Assembly (NCBI GenBank): GCA_015490675.1
Contig: WFXI01000270.1
Span: 1-28,963 of the forward strand
DNA: 28,963 bases
Source: Hydrogenothermaceae bacterium
GTDB lineage: Bacteria > Aquificota > Aquificia > Aquificales > Hydrogenothermaceae
Reading direction: 5' to 3'
A program made the translations under genes and the position numbers. Under the pieces are notes generated by a model. It worked only from the letters and a program-made list of their open reading frames with translations, had not been told where the DNA came from and did no database searches. Positions 16,287-22,752 of the stretch are shown here, piece after piece. Each line of letters opens with the position of its first letter. The stretch's first letter is position 1.

Positions 16287-17053
16287 TGCATACCCTCTTT
16301 TAGAGATTTTATTAAAGACGAAATCCCTTCAAAATCTTTTTTTCCTTGTAGCTTAACAATTGCACTACCAACAATTACACCATCACTAAATTGAGAAAGT
16401 ATTTTAGTATGCTCCTTTTTTGAAACACCAAACCCAACTGCAACAGGCGTATCTGTAATACTTTTTATCTTACTTATTTGAGACTTAACCTCATCCCACG
16501 GAAGCTGGTCTCTAGCACCTGTTATTCCTGTTAGGGAAACATAATAAATAAAGTTATCACTATACTTTGCAACAAGCTTTATTCTTTCTTCATTAGAAGT
16601 TGGAGCAAGTAAAAATATAGTTGAAAAACCAAAATTATTTGCCACTTTTTTAAAATTTTCTGCTTCTTCTGGAGGTAAATCTGGAACAATAAATCCATCT
16701 ACACCTTTTTCTTTTGAAAGTTTGCAAAATTTTTCATCACCAAAAATATAAATTGGATTATAGTAAGTCATTAAAACTAATGGAGTATCTGGATACTCAT
16801 TTTTTAATTTTTCTGTTAAATCTAAAACATCTAAGGGAGTAATACCATCTTTAACTGCTTTTTCGTGAGCTACCTGAATAGTAGGTCCATCAGCCACAGG
16901 GTCAGAAAAAGGAACTCCAACTTCTAATATATCAGCACCATTTTCTATTAAAGTTTTTGCTGTTAAATAGCTATCTTCTAAGCTTGGATAGCCTGCCATA
17001 AAATAGCAGATTAACGGTTTTGAATTTTTAAACTTTTCTCTTATTAAGGACAT
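16283..17053 (-). CDS. trpA: Tryptophan synthase alpha subunit
   Basis: TrpA cleaves indole-3-glycerol phosphate to glyceraldehyde-3-phosphate and indole, which passes to TrpB. It is a 256-residue TIM barrel. DILEVGVPFSDPVADGPTIQ (41-60) holds catalytic E44 and D55, at the same spacing as E49 and D60 of the Salmonella enzyme. LTGITGARDQLP is the beta-6 loop, and GFGVSKKEH and GVIVGSAIV form the phosphate site. The ATG at 17053 has AGAGGG upstream. It is paired with hisH, not trpB, a scattered arrangement of aromatic and histidine genes. Confidence 0.96.
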   Translation of the reverse strand: MSLIREKFKNSKPLICYFMAGYPSLEDSYLTAKTLIENGADILEVGVPFSDPVADGPTIQVAHEKAVKDGITPLDVLDLTEKLKNEYPDTPLVLMTYYNPIYIFGDEKFCKLSKEKGVDGFIVPDLPPEEAENFKKVANNFGFSTIFLLAPTSNEERIKLVAKYSDNFIYYVSLTGITGARDQLPWDEVKSQISKIKSITDTPVAVGFGVSKKEHTKILSQFSDGVIVGSAIVKLQGKKDFEGISSLIKSLKEGMQ

Positions 17054-17124
17054 TTAATACCCTCTTATTGATTTTCACAAATTATTATATATCATAATAG
17101 TGAATACATATGGAGGGAGAGCCT
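17054..17124. promoter_or_regulatory. Divergent trpA / BCAM0308-like spacer
   Basis: This AT-rich spacer must carry promoters for both directions. On the plus strand a TTGATT element is followed by TATATATCATAATAG, which offers TATCAT (16-nt spacer) or CATAAT (19-nt) as the -10; neither is strong. The plus-strand gene has GGAGGGAG just before its ATG at 17125. I see no convincing operator or attenuator. Confidence 0.35.
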
Positions 17125-17604
17125 ATGGCAAATAATAGAAAAGACAAACTTTTAAAAGAATACATCCACGACCCATACTTCACAAAAGAAAAGTATCACG
17201 ACCCATCTGTTTGCCAGCAGTGTGGAGTAGTTTTCCACGATGGAATTTTCCAATGGATGGAAAAAGCACCTACGAATGCTCAAAAAATTATTTGCCCTGC
17301 GTGTAGAAGAATAAATGATAAATATGAAGGAGGAATAGTTCACTTAAAAGGAGAATTTCTACAAAACCACAAAGATGAAATAATGAACCTTATAAAAAAT
17401 ACTGCAGATGAAGAAATGGCATACAGACCTTTAGAAAGAATTATAGAAATAAAAGAAGAAAATGGTGAAATAATAATAACTACAACATATGAACATATAG
17501 CCAGAAGAATAGGAGAAGCTGTCCATAGAGCTTATAAAGGTAGCTTAAATATGCAGTATCCAGAAGGGCAAAAATATATAAGGGTATTTTGGCAAAGAGA
17601 TTAA
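17125..17604 (+). CDS. BCAM0308-family zinc-ribbon protein, function unknown
   Basis: The sequence matches the pattern I know for the BCAM0308 family: an N-terminal zinc ribbon with CQQCG (C30, C33) and CPAC (C57, C60), then LKGEFLQNHKDEIMNLIKN, PLERI (102-106), TTYEHIARRIGEAVHRAYKG (120-139) and a basic VFWQRD end. The molecular function is not established; weak resemblance to the NMD3 zinc-binding region suggests an RNA or ribosome link, which is inference. The ATG at 17125 (159 residues) is preferred because an earlier in-frame ATG at 17110 overlaps the GGAGGGAG ribosome site itself. It is directly followed by radC, with no gap. Confidence 0.75.
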   Translation: MANNRKDKLLKEYIHDPYFTKEKYHDPSVCQQCGVVFHDGIFQWMEKAPTNAQKIICPACRRINDKYEGGIVHLKGEFLQNHKDEIMNLIKNTADEEMAYRPLERIIEIKEENGEIIITTTYEHIARRIGEAVHRAYKGSLNMQYPEGQKYIRVFWQRD

Positions 17605-18294
17605 ATGAAATTTGAAAAGTTTATATATAAGAAAAAGATAAAAGAATTACCTAAAGACCTACTTCCTAGAGAAAAAGCCTTAGAAAATGGATTAGAAAGC
17701 CTATCAGATGCAGAGCTTCTGGCTCTGTCTATAGGCTCTGGTGTAAAAGGTTTAAATGTTATAGGTCTTGCAGACAAAATTATTTCAAAATATAGTCTAG
17801 AAGGACTAAAAAATTTGACTATTGAGGAGCTAACGAAAATTAAAGGCATTGGAACAACAAAAGCACTTCAAATACTTGCAATTGTTGAACTTGCAAAAAG
17901 GCTTACAGAAGAAAAAAATTCTATAACAATAAACTCACCTGAAGATGTTTATAACTACACAAAAAACCTAAAAAACGAAACACAAGAAAAGCTTATATGT
18001 CTTTATACAAACACATCTAATGAGCTTCTAGATGAAAAAACTGTTGCAATAGGAAGTTTAAATGTCCTATCTGTAAAACCTAGAGATATATTTTTTTATG
18101 CTTTAAAAAGTAATGCTTACGGAATAATTTTAGTTCATAACCATCCAGATGGATACTGTAAACCTAGTCAGGAAGATATCGTATTTACAGATAAAGTTAA
18201 AGCACTGGCTTTAGAGCTTGGATTTGAAATCTTAGACCATATAGTAATAGGGAAAGATGGATACTTTAGCTTTGCAAGAGAAAATCTAATATAG
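17605..18294 (+). CDS. radC: RadC-family JAB/MPN-domain protein
   Basis: RadC proteins have an N-terminal helix-hairpin-helix region and a C-terminal JAMM-type metal-binding domain. Their true role remains unclear; the old DNA-repair assignment was questioned. In this 229-residue protein the N-terminal part has PREKALENGLESLSDAELLA (21-40) and IKGIGTTKA (79-87, HhH). The JAMM part has LVHNHPDGYCKPSQED (176-191) with H178, H180 and D191. The ATG begins immediately after the stop of the BCAM0308-like gene and has only a weak AGAGA upstream, so coupling is likely. It is followed by coaE after 8 nt. Confidence 0.93.
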   Translation: MKFEKFIYKKKIKELPKDLLPREKALENGLESLSDAELLALSIGSGVKGLNVIGLADKIISKYSLEGLKNLTIEELTKIKGIGTTKALQILAIVELAKRLTEEKNSITINSPEDVYNYTKNLKNETQEKLICLYTNTSNELLDEKTVAIGSLNVLSVKPRDIFFYALKSNAYGIILVHNHPDGYCKPSQEDIVFTDKVKALALELGFEILDHIVIGKDGYFSFARENLI

Positions 18295-18302
18295 AGGTTA
18301 AG

Positions 18303-18917
18303 ATGCTAAAAGTAGGTTTAACTGGAGGAATAGCAACAGGAAAATCAACAGTAAAAGATATATTAAAAAATCTTGGAGCCTATGTAATTGATGCAGATGA
18401 AATTGTAAAAGAGCTTTGGAAAGATAAACAAATTCAAAAGCAAGCAGAAGAAATACTTGGAATAAAAGTTTTAGATGAGAAAGGTAATCTAAAAGTCAAA
18501 GAAATAGCAAGTGTGATTTTCAAAAACAAAGAAAAAAAGAAAAAATTAGAAAAGCTTTTTCATCCAGAGGTTTTTAAATACATACAAAAGTGGTTTAGAC
18601 AAATAGAAGAAAAAGATAAAACAGCAATAGCCATAGCAGAAGTTCCATTAATGATAGAAACAGGAAGTTATAAAAATTATGATTTAGTAATTTTAGTTTA
18701 TGCTCCAAAAGATATGCAGATAAAAAGGCTATTAAAAAAAGGCTATTCTTTAGAAGAAGCCCAGCAAAGAATAAATTCACAGATGGATATTGAAGAAAAA
18801 AGAAAATATGCAGATATTATTATTGAAAATACTACAGATTTAGAATACTTAAAAAAACAAGTAGAAAAAGTTTTTAAAGAGCTAAAGGAGAAATCTATTG
18901 AAAAAGCTAATAATTAG
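18303..18917 (+). CDS. coaE: Dephospho-CoA kinase
   Basis: CoaE phosphorylates the 3'-hydroxyl of dephospho-CoA with ATP, the last step of coenzyme A synthesis. The 204-residue protein has the P-loop LTGGIATGKST (6-16), the following DADEIVKELW segment (CoA-binding region), FHPEVFKYI near 81-89 and the lid region RLLKKGYSLEEAQQRI. The ATG at 18303 has GAGG at suitable spacing. The end overlaps the next small gene by 20 nt. Confidence 0.95.
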   Translation: MLKVGLTGGIATGKSTVKDILKNLGAYVIDADEIVKELWKDKQIQKQAEEILGIKVLDEKGNLKVKEIASVIFKNKEKKKKLEKLFHPEVFKYIQKWFRQIEEKDKTAIAIAEVPLMIETGSYKNYDLVILVYAPKDMQIKRLLKKGYSLEEAQQRINSQMDIEEKRKYADIIIENTTDLEYLKKQVEKVFKELKEKSIEKANN

Positions 18918-19155
18918 CCTTTTTATAATAAGCTTTTCTCTTGCATCTAATATGTCAGATGTAAGACTAGAAATCCTATCTCAACTACAGGTTTTACACG
19001 AGCAAAAAGAAGAAATACTTGAAAAATTAAAAACAGAAAAAAATAAAGAAAAAATTTTAAGACTAAAAGAAAAACTAAACCAAATAGAGAATAAAATAAA
19101 TTCCCTAAATAAAGAGCTAAAAAACTATGAGAATAATATTCCTACTGCTGGTTAG
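18898..19155 (+). CDS. Small exported coiled-coil protein, function unknown
   Basis: This 85-residue product starts at TTG, supported by AAGGAG seven nucleotides upstream inside coaE. Residues 1-17 (MKKLIISLFIISFSLAS) form a signal peptide. Residues 20-80 are a highly charged Lys/Glu helix with heptad-like spacing (LEKLKTEKNKEKILRLKEKL), a likely periplasmic coiled coil. No family is recognised. It overlaps coaE by 20 nt and the downstream lipoprotein gene by 29 nt; such tight nesting supports it being real and suggests work with the lipoprotein. Confidence 0.7.
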   Translation: MKKLIISLFIISFSLASNMSDVRLEILSQLQVLHEQKEEILEKLKTEKNKEKILRLKEKLNQIENKINSLNKELKNYENNIPTAG

Positions 19156-19513
19156 TTTAATTTTTGTAGTTTCCTGTTCAAAAGTTGATGAAAATGCAAA
19201 ACCAGATGTTGTTGTGAATATAAAAGTTTCCAAACTAGGATATTCTCCATCAGTCGTAGAAGTTCCATACAATAAAGTAGTTTTATTTAGAATTACAGCT
19301 GTTGATGAAGGAATAGGAAATGATTACTCTCAAGAATTTTATGGACATTGCTTTTACATACTTCCTCCATATGATGTAATGGTTTCAAACATAAAAAAAG
19401 GTGAAACTAAAGAAGTTAAAATTAAAACAATCTTTAAAGGAAAGTTTATATTTACCTGTCCTTACTGTTCAGGAGTTTTCCCAACAAAAGGTGATTTAAT
19501 AGTTAAAGATTAA
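19127..19513 (+). CDS. Cupredoxin-like lipoprotein with atypical metal site
   Basis: This is a 128-residue exported lipoprotein: a hydrophobic signal (1-16) with lipobox VVSC (C17). The remainder has the beta-sandwich pattern of small cupredoxins related to the COX2/nitrous-oxide-reductase C-terminal domain: LGYSPSVVEVPYNKVVLFRITA, then YGHCFYI (H74, C75), KIKTIFKGKFIFTC and CPYCSGVFPTKGDLIV (C111, C114). A type-1 or CuA site would need a His and usually a Met after the last Cys; both are missing, so the site is either different (H74, C75, CxxC), redox-active or lost. Copper handling or electron transfer is inference. It ends in an 11-bp convergent overlap with the rsuA-like gene. Confidence 0.7.
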   Translation: MRIIFLLLVSLIFVVSCSKVDENAKPDVVVNIKVSKLGYSPSVVEVPYNKVVLFRITAVDEGIGNDYSQEFYGHCFYILPPYDVMVSNIKKGETKEVKIKTIFKGKFIFTCPYCSGVFPTKGDLIVKD

Positions 19514-20231
19514 CTAAAGATTTTAAGTTTTTAATTTCTTCTTCTGTTAAATGTCTATATTCTCCAGTGTTTAAAGTTTCATCTAATCTTAAATTTCCAA
19601 CTCTAATCCTCTTCAAATACAAAACAGGATGACCTAGCTCTAGCATTATTTTTTTTACTATGTGATATTTACCTTCTTTTACAGTTATACTTACTTCAGA
19701 TTTCTCCTGATTAGTTTTTAAAACCTTAACTTTAAAGGGCTTAGTCTGGTATTTATCTTTTTTTAGAAAAATTCCTTCCTTTTCAAATTTTGAAAAATCT
19801 ATATTGTTAACATTTCCATTTACTATTGCAAAATACTCCTTTTCAATATTCCATTTAGGATGAGACAATCTGTGAGCCAAGGTTCCATCTGTGGTAATTA
19901 TTAAAAGTCCCTCTGTGTCTATATCTAACCTACCAACAGGAAACAGTTTTTTATAAGCAGGTTCATTAATGAAAAAATCTAAAACTGTTGGATAACTTTC
20001 ATCTTTTGTAGCAGAAATATAACCACTTGGTTTATTTAGCATAAAGTAAAATTCTTTTTGGTAGAAAACAGGTTCATTATCTACCTTGATAATATCAACT
20101 TCAGGATTTATTTTTAAAGAAGGGTTTTTTACAGGTTTATCGTTTACAGAGACTAAGCCTTGTTTTATTAGAGATTTTACTTCTTTTCTAGAGCCAAAAC
20201 CAAAATTTGATAAAAATTTATCCAGTCTCAA
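19503..20231 (-). CDS. 16S/23S rRNA pseudouridine synthase (RsuA/RluB family)
   Basis: This enzyme isomerises a specific uridine in rRNA. The 242 residues include an N-terminal S4 RNA-binding domain (MRLDKFLSNFGFGSRKEVKS through about 48), then MLNKPSGYISATKDE (64-78) and GRLDIDTEGLLIIT with catalytic D103, and a C-terminal KEGKYHIVKKIM motif. The substitution of H for the usual Q before the V is minor. Features fit the RsuA group best, but the exact target uridine cannot be told from sequence. The start is TTG, the only candidate, since an in-frame TAG lies 10 codons upstream; no good ribosome site is visible. It lies 17 nt beyond the HU terminator, so it may be expressed by readthrough. Confidence 0.9.
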   Translation of the reverse strand: MRLDKFLSNFGFGSRKEVKSLIKQGLVSVNDKPVKNPSLKINPEVDIIKVDNEPVFYQKEFYFMLNKPSGYISATKDESYPTVLDFFINEPAYKKLFPVGRLDIDTEGLLIITTDGTLAHRLSHPKWNIEKEYFAIVNGNVNNIDFSKFEKEGIFLKKDKYQTKPFKVKVLKTNQEKSEVSITVKEGKYHIVKKIMLELGHPVLYLKRIRVGNLRLDETLNTGEYRHLTEEEIKNLKSLVNL

Positions 20232-20247
20232 AATTAGAAGTTTTAAA

Positions 20248-20267
20248 AGGGGGAAATCCCCCTAAAT
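20248..20267 (-). terminator. Intrinsic terminator of the HU gene
   Basis: Read on the minus strand, AGGGGG, a four-base loop (ATTT) and CCCCCT form a six-pair stem (20248-20253 with 20258-20263) followed by TTTTAAAA. It starts 7 nt past the HU stop and precedes the rsuA-like start. Confidence 0.8.
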
Positions 20268-20270
20268 ATA

Positions 20271-20546
20271 TTATCCGTTAACTTTTTCTTTTAATGCTTT
20301 AGCTGCGTGGAAAGTAACAACTTTTCTTGCAGGGATAGTAATTTCTTCACCAGTTCTTGGATTTCTTCCTTTTCTAGCAGCTCTTTCTTTTACATTGAAA
20401 ACACCAAGACCTGGTAAAGCAACTCTTTCACCTTTTCCAAGTGCTTCAACGAGAGCTTCTACAAATGCATTTACGCATCTTTCTGCTTGAGCTTTTGTTG
20501 TTCCAGCTTCTGCTGCAACTTTTGCTACGAGTTCTGCTTTAGTCAT
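20271..20546 (-). CDS. hup: HU-family nucleoid DNA-binding protein
   Basis: HU dimers bind and bend DNA without strong sequence specificity and compact the nucleoid. The 91-residue protein has the N-terminal helices (TKAELVAKVAAEAGTTKAQA), LPGLGVFNVKERAARKGRNP (the signature start of the beta-arm) and the arm GEEITIPARKVVTFHAAKAL. Its alanine-rich, GC-richer codon use differs from neighbours, as often in highly expressed genes. AGGAGGGT precedes the ATG. It has its own strong promoter and terminator, so it is monocistronic. Confidence 0.97.
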   Translation of the reverse strand: MTKAELVAKVAAEAGTTKAQAERCVNAFVEALVEALGKGERVALPGLGVFNVKERAARKGRNPRTGEEITIPARKVVTFHAAKALKEKVNG

Positions 20547-20580
20547 AGCGACCCTCCTTACTTAAATTTATTTAGTTTTA

Positions 20581-20602
20581 GGGCTTTTCTTACTTAAAGC
20601 CC
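20581..20602 (-). other. Hairpin in the HU mRNA leader
   Basis: GGGCTTT (20581-20587) and AAAGCCC (20596-20602) form a perfect seven-pair stem with an eight-base loop. It lies about 5-25 nt downstream of the predicted HU transcription start. There is no U-tract after it, so it is not a typical terminator; a 5' mRNA-stabilising or regulatory hairpin is more likely. Confidence 0.6.
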
Positions 20603-20614
20603 GTCATTACTTAA

Positions 20615-20643
20615 TTTATAGTATATTTAATATTTAAAGTCAA
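20615..20643 (-). promoter_or_regulatory. hup: Sigma-70-type promoter of the HU gene
   Basis: On the minus strand TTGACT (20638-20643) and TATAAA (20615-20620) are separated by exactly 17 nt. Transcription should start near 20608, giving a leader of about 60 nt before the HU ATG at 20546. Confidence 0.8.
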
Positions 20644-20697
20644 GTATTTTAATATTTAAATATATTTTTAATATAACATTAAATAACTTAATCATAT

Positions 20698-21063
20698 CTA
20701 AACACTCATCTTTTTAAACATCTGTTTTAAGTGCAAAAGCTTTTGAAACAATTTAGTAGATAGATCTTTAACTCTTCTTAGTTTTTCCTGATTATTTTCT
20801 TTGTCTGAAAACAAAGACATTGATATTTCATGGAATTCACAATGTAACTTATCTATTTCTTCTAGTATTTTTTTTATGTCTTCATTATAGTTGTTTAGTT
20901 TAGGTCTAACTTGGTTAAACATTTGACCGAATTTACAGGAGTGGCAATCTGTAGGTTGAAAATTTATTTTACCTTCAAGATATTTTTCTAGTTTATTTAT
21001 ATAAATAGCATGTTGTGAGATATACATATCAACATCGTTAACTAACTCCAATAATTGACGCAT
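20698..21063 (-). CDS. Free-standing CZB (chemoreceptor zinc-binding) domain protein
   Basis: The 121-residue helical protein matches the CZB fold, usually found at the end of chemoreceptors or diguanylate cyclases, where a His3-Cys zinc site senses zinc or hypochlorous acid. Putative ligands are H18 (ISQHAIYINKL), C43 in CHSCKFG (the C-x-x-G core), and H74 and H78 in IDKLHCEFHEI. An additional C40 makes a CxxC, which could be redox-active. No receptor, GGDEF or other domain is attached. The ATG at 21063 has a strong GGAGGAGG site. It follows fur after a 57-nt gap containing a perfect palindrome, suggesting metal- or redox-linked control. Confidence 0.75.
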   Translation of the reverse strand: MRQLLELVNDVDMYISQHAIYINKLEKYLEGKINFQPTDCHSCKFGQMFNQVRPKLNNYNEDIKKILEEIDKLHCEFHEISMSLFSDKENNQEKLRRVKDLSTKLFQKLLHLKQMFKKMSV

Positions 21064-21090
21064 CTCAAGAGCCTCCTCCCTATTTATTGC

Positions 21091-21106
21091 TAATATAATT
21101 ATATTA
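21091..21106. promoter_or_regulatory. 16-bp perfect palindrome between fur and the CZB gene
   Basis: TAATATAATTATATTA is its own reverse complement. It resembles the AT-rich Fur/PerR-type operators (compare the PerR box TTATAATNATTATAA) and contains a TATAAT that could serve as a -10 for the CZB gene. The base composition is so AT-rich that chance cannot be excluded. Confidence 0.35.
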
Positions 21107-21120
21107 ATATATTTTTTTTT

Positions 21121-21549
21121 TTATAAGCAATCTTTACAAGTTCCAAAAATTTCTAATCTGTGAGTTTCTGGTTTGAAACCGTATTCTTTACAGATTTTAT
21201 CTTGGAGCTTTTCAATCTCTTCCTCTGAAAACTCAATAATATTTCCACATTTTGTGCAAATTAAGTGGTCGTGATGCTGCTTTAAAGATATTTCATAAAT
21301 TGTTTTATTGCTATACTTTATTACCTCATTAACAAGTCCCATTTCTTTTAAAATATTCAAAGTTCTATATACAGTAGCTCTAGAAACAGGAATATTTTTT
21401 TCTTTTATAGTTTTTACCATATCTTCTATTTCAAAATGACCTTTTACATTTAAAATTTCTTCTAAAACAGCCTCTCTTTGAGATGTAAATTTTAGTCCTT
21501 TCTTTTTTATAAACTCTTTGAACTGCTTTTTAACTGCGTTTTTTCTCAC
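21121..21549 (-). CDS. Fur-family metalloregulator
   Basis: This is a 142-residue dimeric winged-helix repressor that binds DNA when loaded with metal. The N-terminal DNA-binding domain includes TSQREAVLEEIL (22-33) and the recognition helix VSRATVYRTLNILKEMGLV (55-73). The dimerisation domain has HHDHLICTKCG (92-102) with structural zinc cysteines C98 and C101, and CKDC (C138, C141). Candidate regulatory ligands include H38, H93, H95, E106 and H130. The Glu in IIEF (E106), where PerR has Asp, favours a Fur-type over a peroxide sensor, though the sensed metal is uncertain. The start is GTG in a GTGA overlap with the flavin-reductase stop. Confidence 0.92.
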   Translation of the reverse strand: MRKNAVKKQFKEFIKKKGLKFTSQREAVLEEILNVKGHFEIEDMVKTIKEKNIPVSRATVYRTLNILKEMGLVNEVIKYSNKTIYEISLKQHHDHLICTKCGNIIEFSEEEIEKLQDKICKEYGFKPETHRLEIFGTCKDCL

Positions 21550-22151
21550 AGCTTTGGCTTCCTCATCTCAAAAGTATTTTCCTTTGTTATGAGACAGTAA
21601 TTAGCTCCACCCATTCTGCCTATGATTTCAAGTTTTGTCGTATCCACATAACCTTTTTCATTTAGGATATCGTCTCTTATATGAAATTTCAATATCTCAC
21701 CAAAAATTATACCCATTTTGCCAATATTAACAATTTCATACTTTCTACATTCTATATTCACTGGAGCTTCAGATATTAAAGGAGCTTTAACCATATCTGC
21801 TTTTTTTGCAGTTAAACCTGCTTTTTCAAATTCATTTTCTTCAGGCTCAAAAGGAGCAGAGGTAATATTCATTTTTTCTGCGAGTTCTTTTGTTACTATA
21901 TTTACAACAAACTCTCCAGTGTCTTCTATATTTTGCCAGGTATCCTTTTTTTCTCCATTTTCTCTTCTACCTATAGAAACCATTAAAATAGGAGGGTCTG
22001 ATGAAACTCCTGCAAAATAACTAAAAGGAGCAATGTTATATATTCCATCTTTACTAACTGTAGAAATCCACGCTATTGGACGGGGAACTATCACACTTGT
22101 CATTAGTTTGTACATTTGAACTCTGTCTAACTGCTTAGCATCTATCTTCAT
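21546..22151 (-). CDS. Flavin reductase-like / flavoredoxin FMN-binding protein
   Basis: This is a 201-residue split-barrel flavoprotein of the flavin reductase-like (flavoredoxin, DIM6/NTAB) family, expected to bind FMN and pass electrons between NAD(P)H or ferredoxin and acceptors. Typical motifs are VIVPRPIAWIST (20-31), NIAPFSYFAGVSSDPPILM (39-57), DTWQNIEDTGEFVVN (70-84) and the late IGRMGGANYCL. AGGAGAG precedes the ATG. It overlaps the kinase gene upstream by 17 nt and fur downstream by 4 nt, so it is probably part of the same response. The electron partner is unknown. Confidence 0.9.
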   Translation of the reverse strand: MKIDAKQLDRVQMYKLMTSVIVPRPIAWISTVSKDGIYNIAPFSYFAGVSSDPPILMVSIGRRENGEKKDTWQNIEDTGEFVVNIVTKELAEKMNITSAPFEPEENEFEKAGLTAKKADMVKAPLISEAPVNIECRKYEIVNIGKMGIIFGEILKFHIRDDILNEKGYVDTTKLEIIGRMGGANYCLITKENTFEMRKPKL

Positions 22152-22752
22152 AAGTCTCTCCTAAAACTTCCCTTATTATTTCTTTTAAACTATCTTTAGA
22201 ATAATCATTTTTATATTTTTTGCCAAGATATATGATTTTTTCTCTATTTATATTAGGGAAATATTTACCTTTTAAACTTAAAACAAACTGTAAAAGCTGT
22301 GTTACATTCGAAGGTTTTTTAGAAAATTTAGCCCTCTCAAAGTCTATTAAATGGATTTTCCCATATTTATCAACAATAGCATTCTTTATTGGTCTTTGCA
22401 TTTCATCTTTGTTTATTTTTAAGTTATCTAATTTCCAAGCTTGACAAAAAAGTTGAAAAAGCAATTCTTTAAAATTTTCTTTATTTAAAACATCAATTAA
22501 ATGTTTTCCTTCTATGAATTCGTAAGCTATAAAGTCTTCTCCTTTTAATATTAATCTTCCACCTATGTTTTCTTTATTTACTACTTCTAATATTTCTCCC
22601 TCTCTCTGTATAGCCTGTAAAACTTGAGGCCTTGATGCAACTTTAAATGCAAGAGTTTTATTATCAATAATCCCTTTATATACTATTCCTCTCCAGCCTT
22701 TACCTATTACTTCTAAATTTTCTATCTTATTCTTTATATCATCAAATCTCAT
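22135..22752 (-). CDS. COG2112-type predicted Ser/Thr protein kinase
   Basis: This is a compact 205-residue protein-kinase-like fold of the kind best known in archaea (COG2112). The N-lobe has a glycine loop IGKGWRGIVYKG (16-27), the ATP lysine in LAFKVA (K37), a likely helix-C Glu (E51) and the hinge YEFIEGKHL. The C-lobe has a shortened catalytic segment MQRPIKNAIVD (118-128) in place of HxD-x4-N and IDFERAKF (136-143) in place of DFG, followed by KKPSNVTQLLQF, a feature of this group. Since the usual catalytic Asp is not evident, activity is uncertain. It is coupled to LOG by an ATGA overlap. Confidence 0.8.
   Translation of the reverse strand: MRFDDIKNKIENLEVIGKGWRGIVYKGIIDNKTLAFKVASRPQVLQAIQREGEILEVVNKENIGGRLILKGEDFIAYEFIEGKHLIDVLNKENFKELLFQLFCQAWKLDNLKINKDEMQRPIKNAIVDKYGKIHLIDFERAKFSKKPSNVTQLLQFVLSLKGKYFPNINREKIIYLGKKYKNDYSKDSLKEIIREVLGETYEDRC

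Noticed and set aside
17110..17124. Earlier ATG for the BCAM0308-like gene
   Set aside because: The five extra codons consist of the GGAGGGAG ribosome site of the ATG at 17125.
21107..21125. Intrinsic terminator after fur from the A/T run
   Set aside because: On the fur strand the run is A-rich, not U-rich, and no GC stem precedes it.
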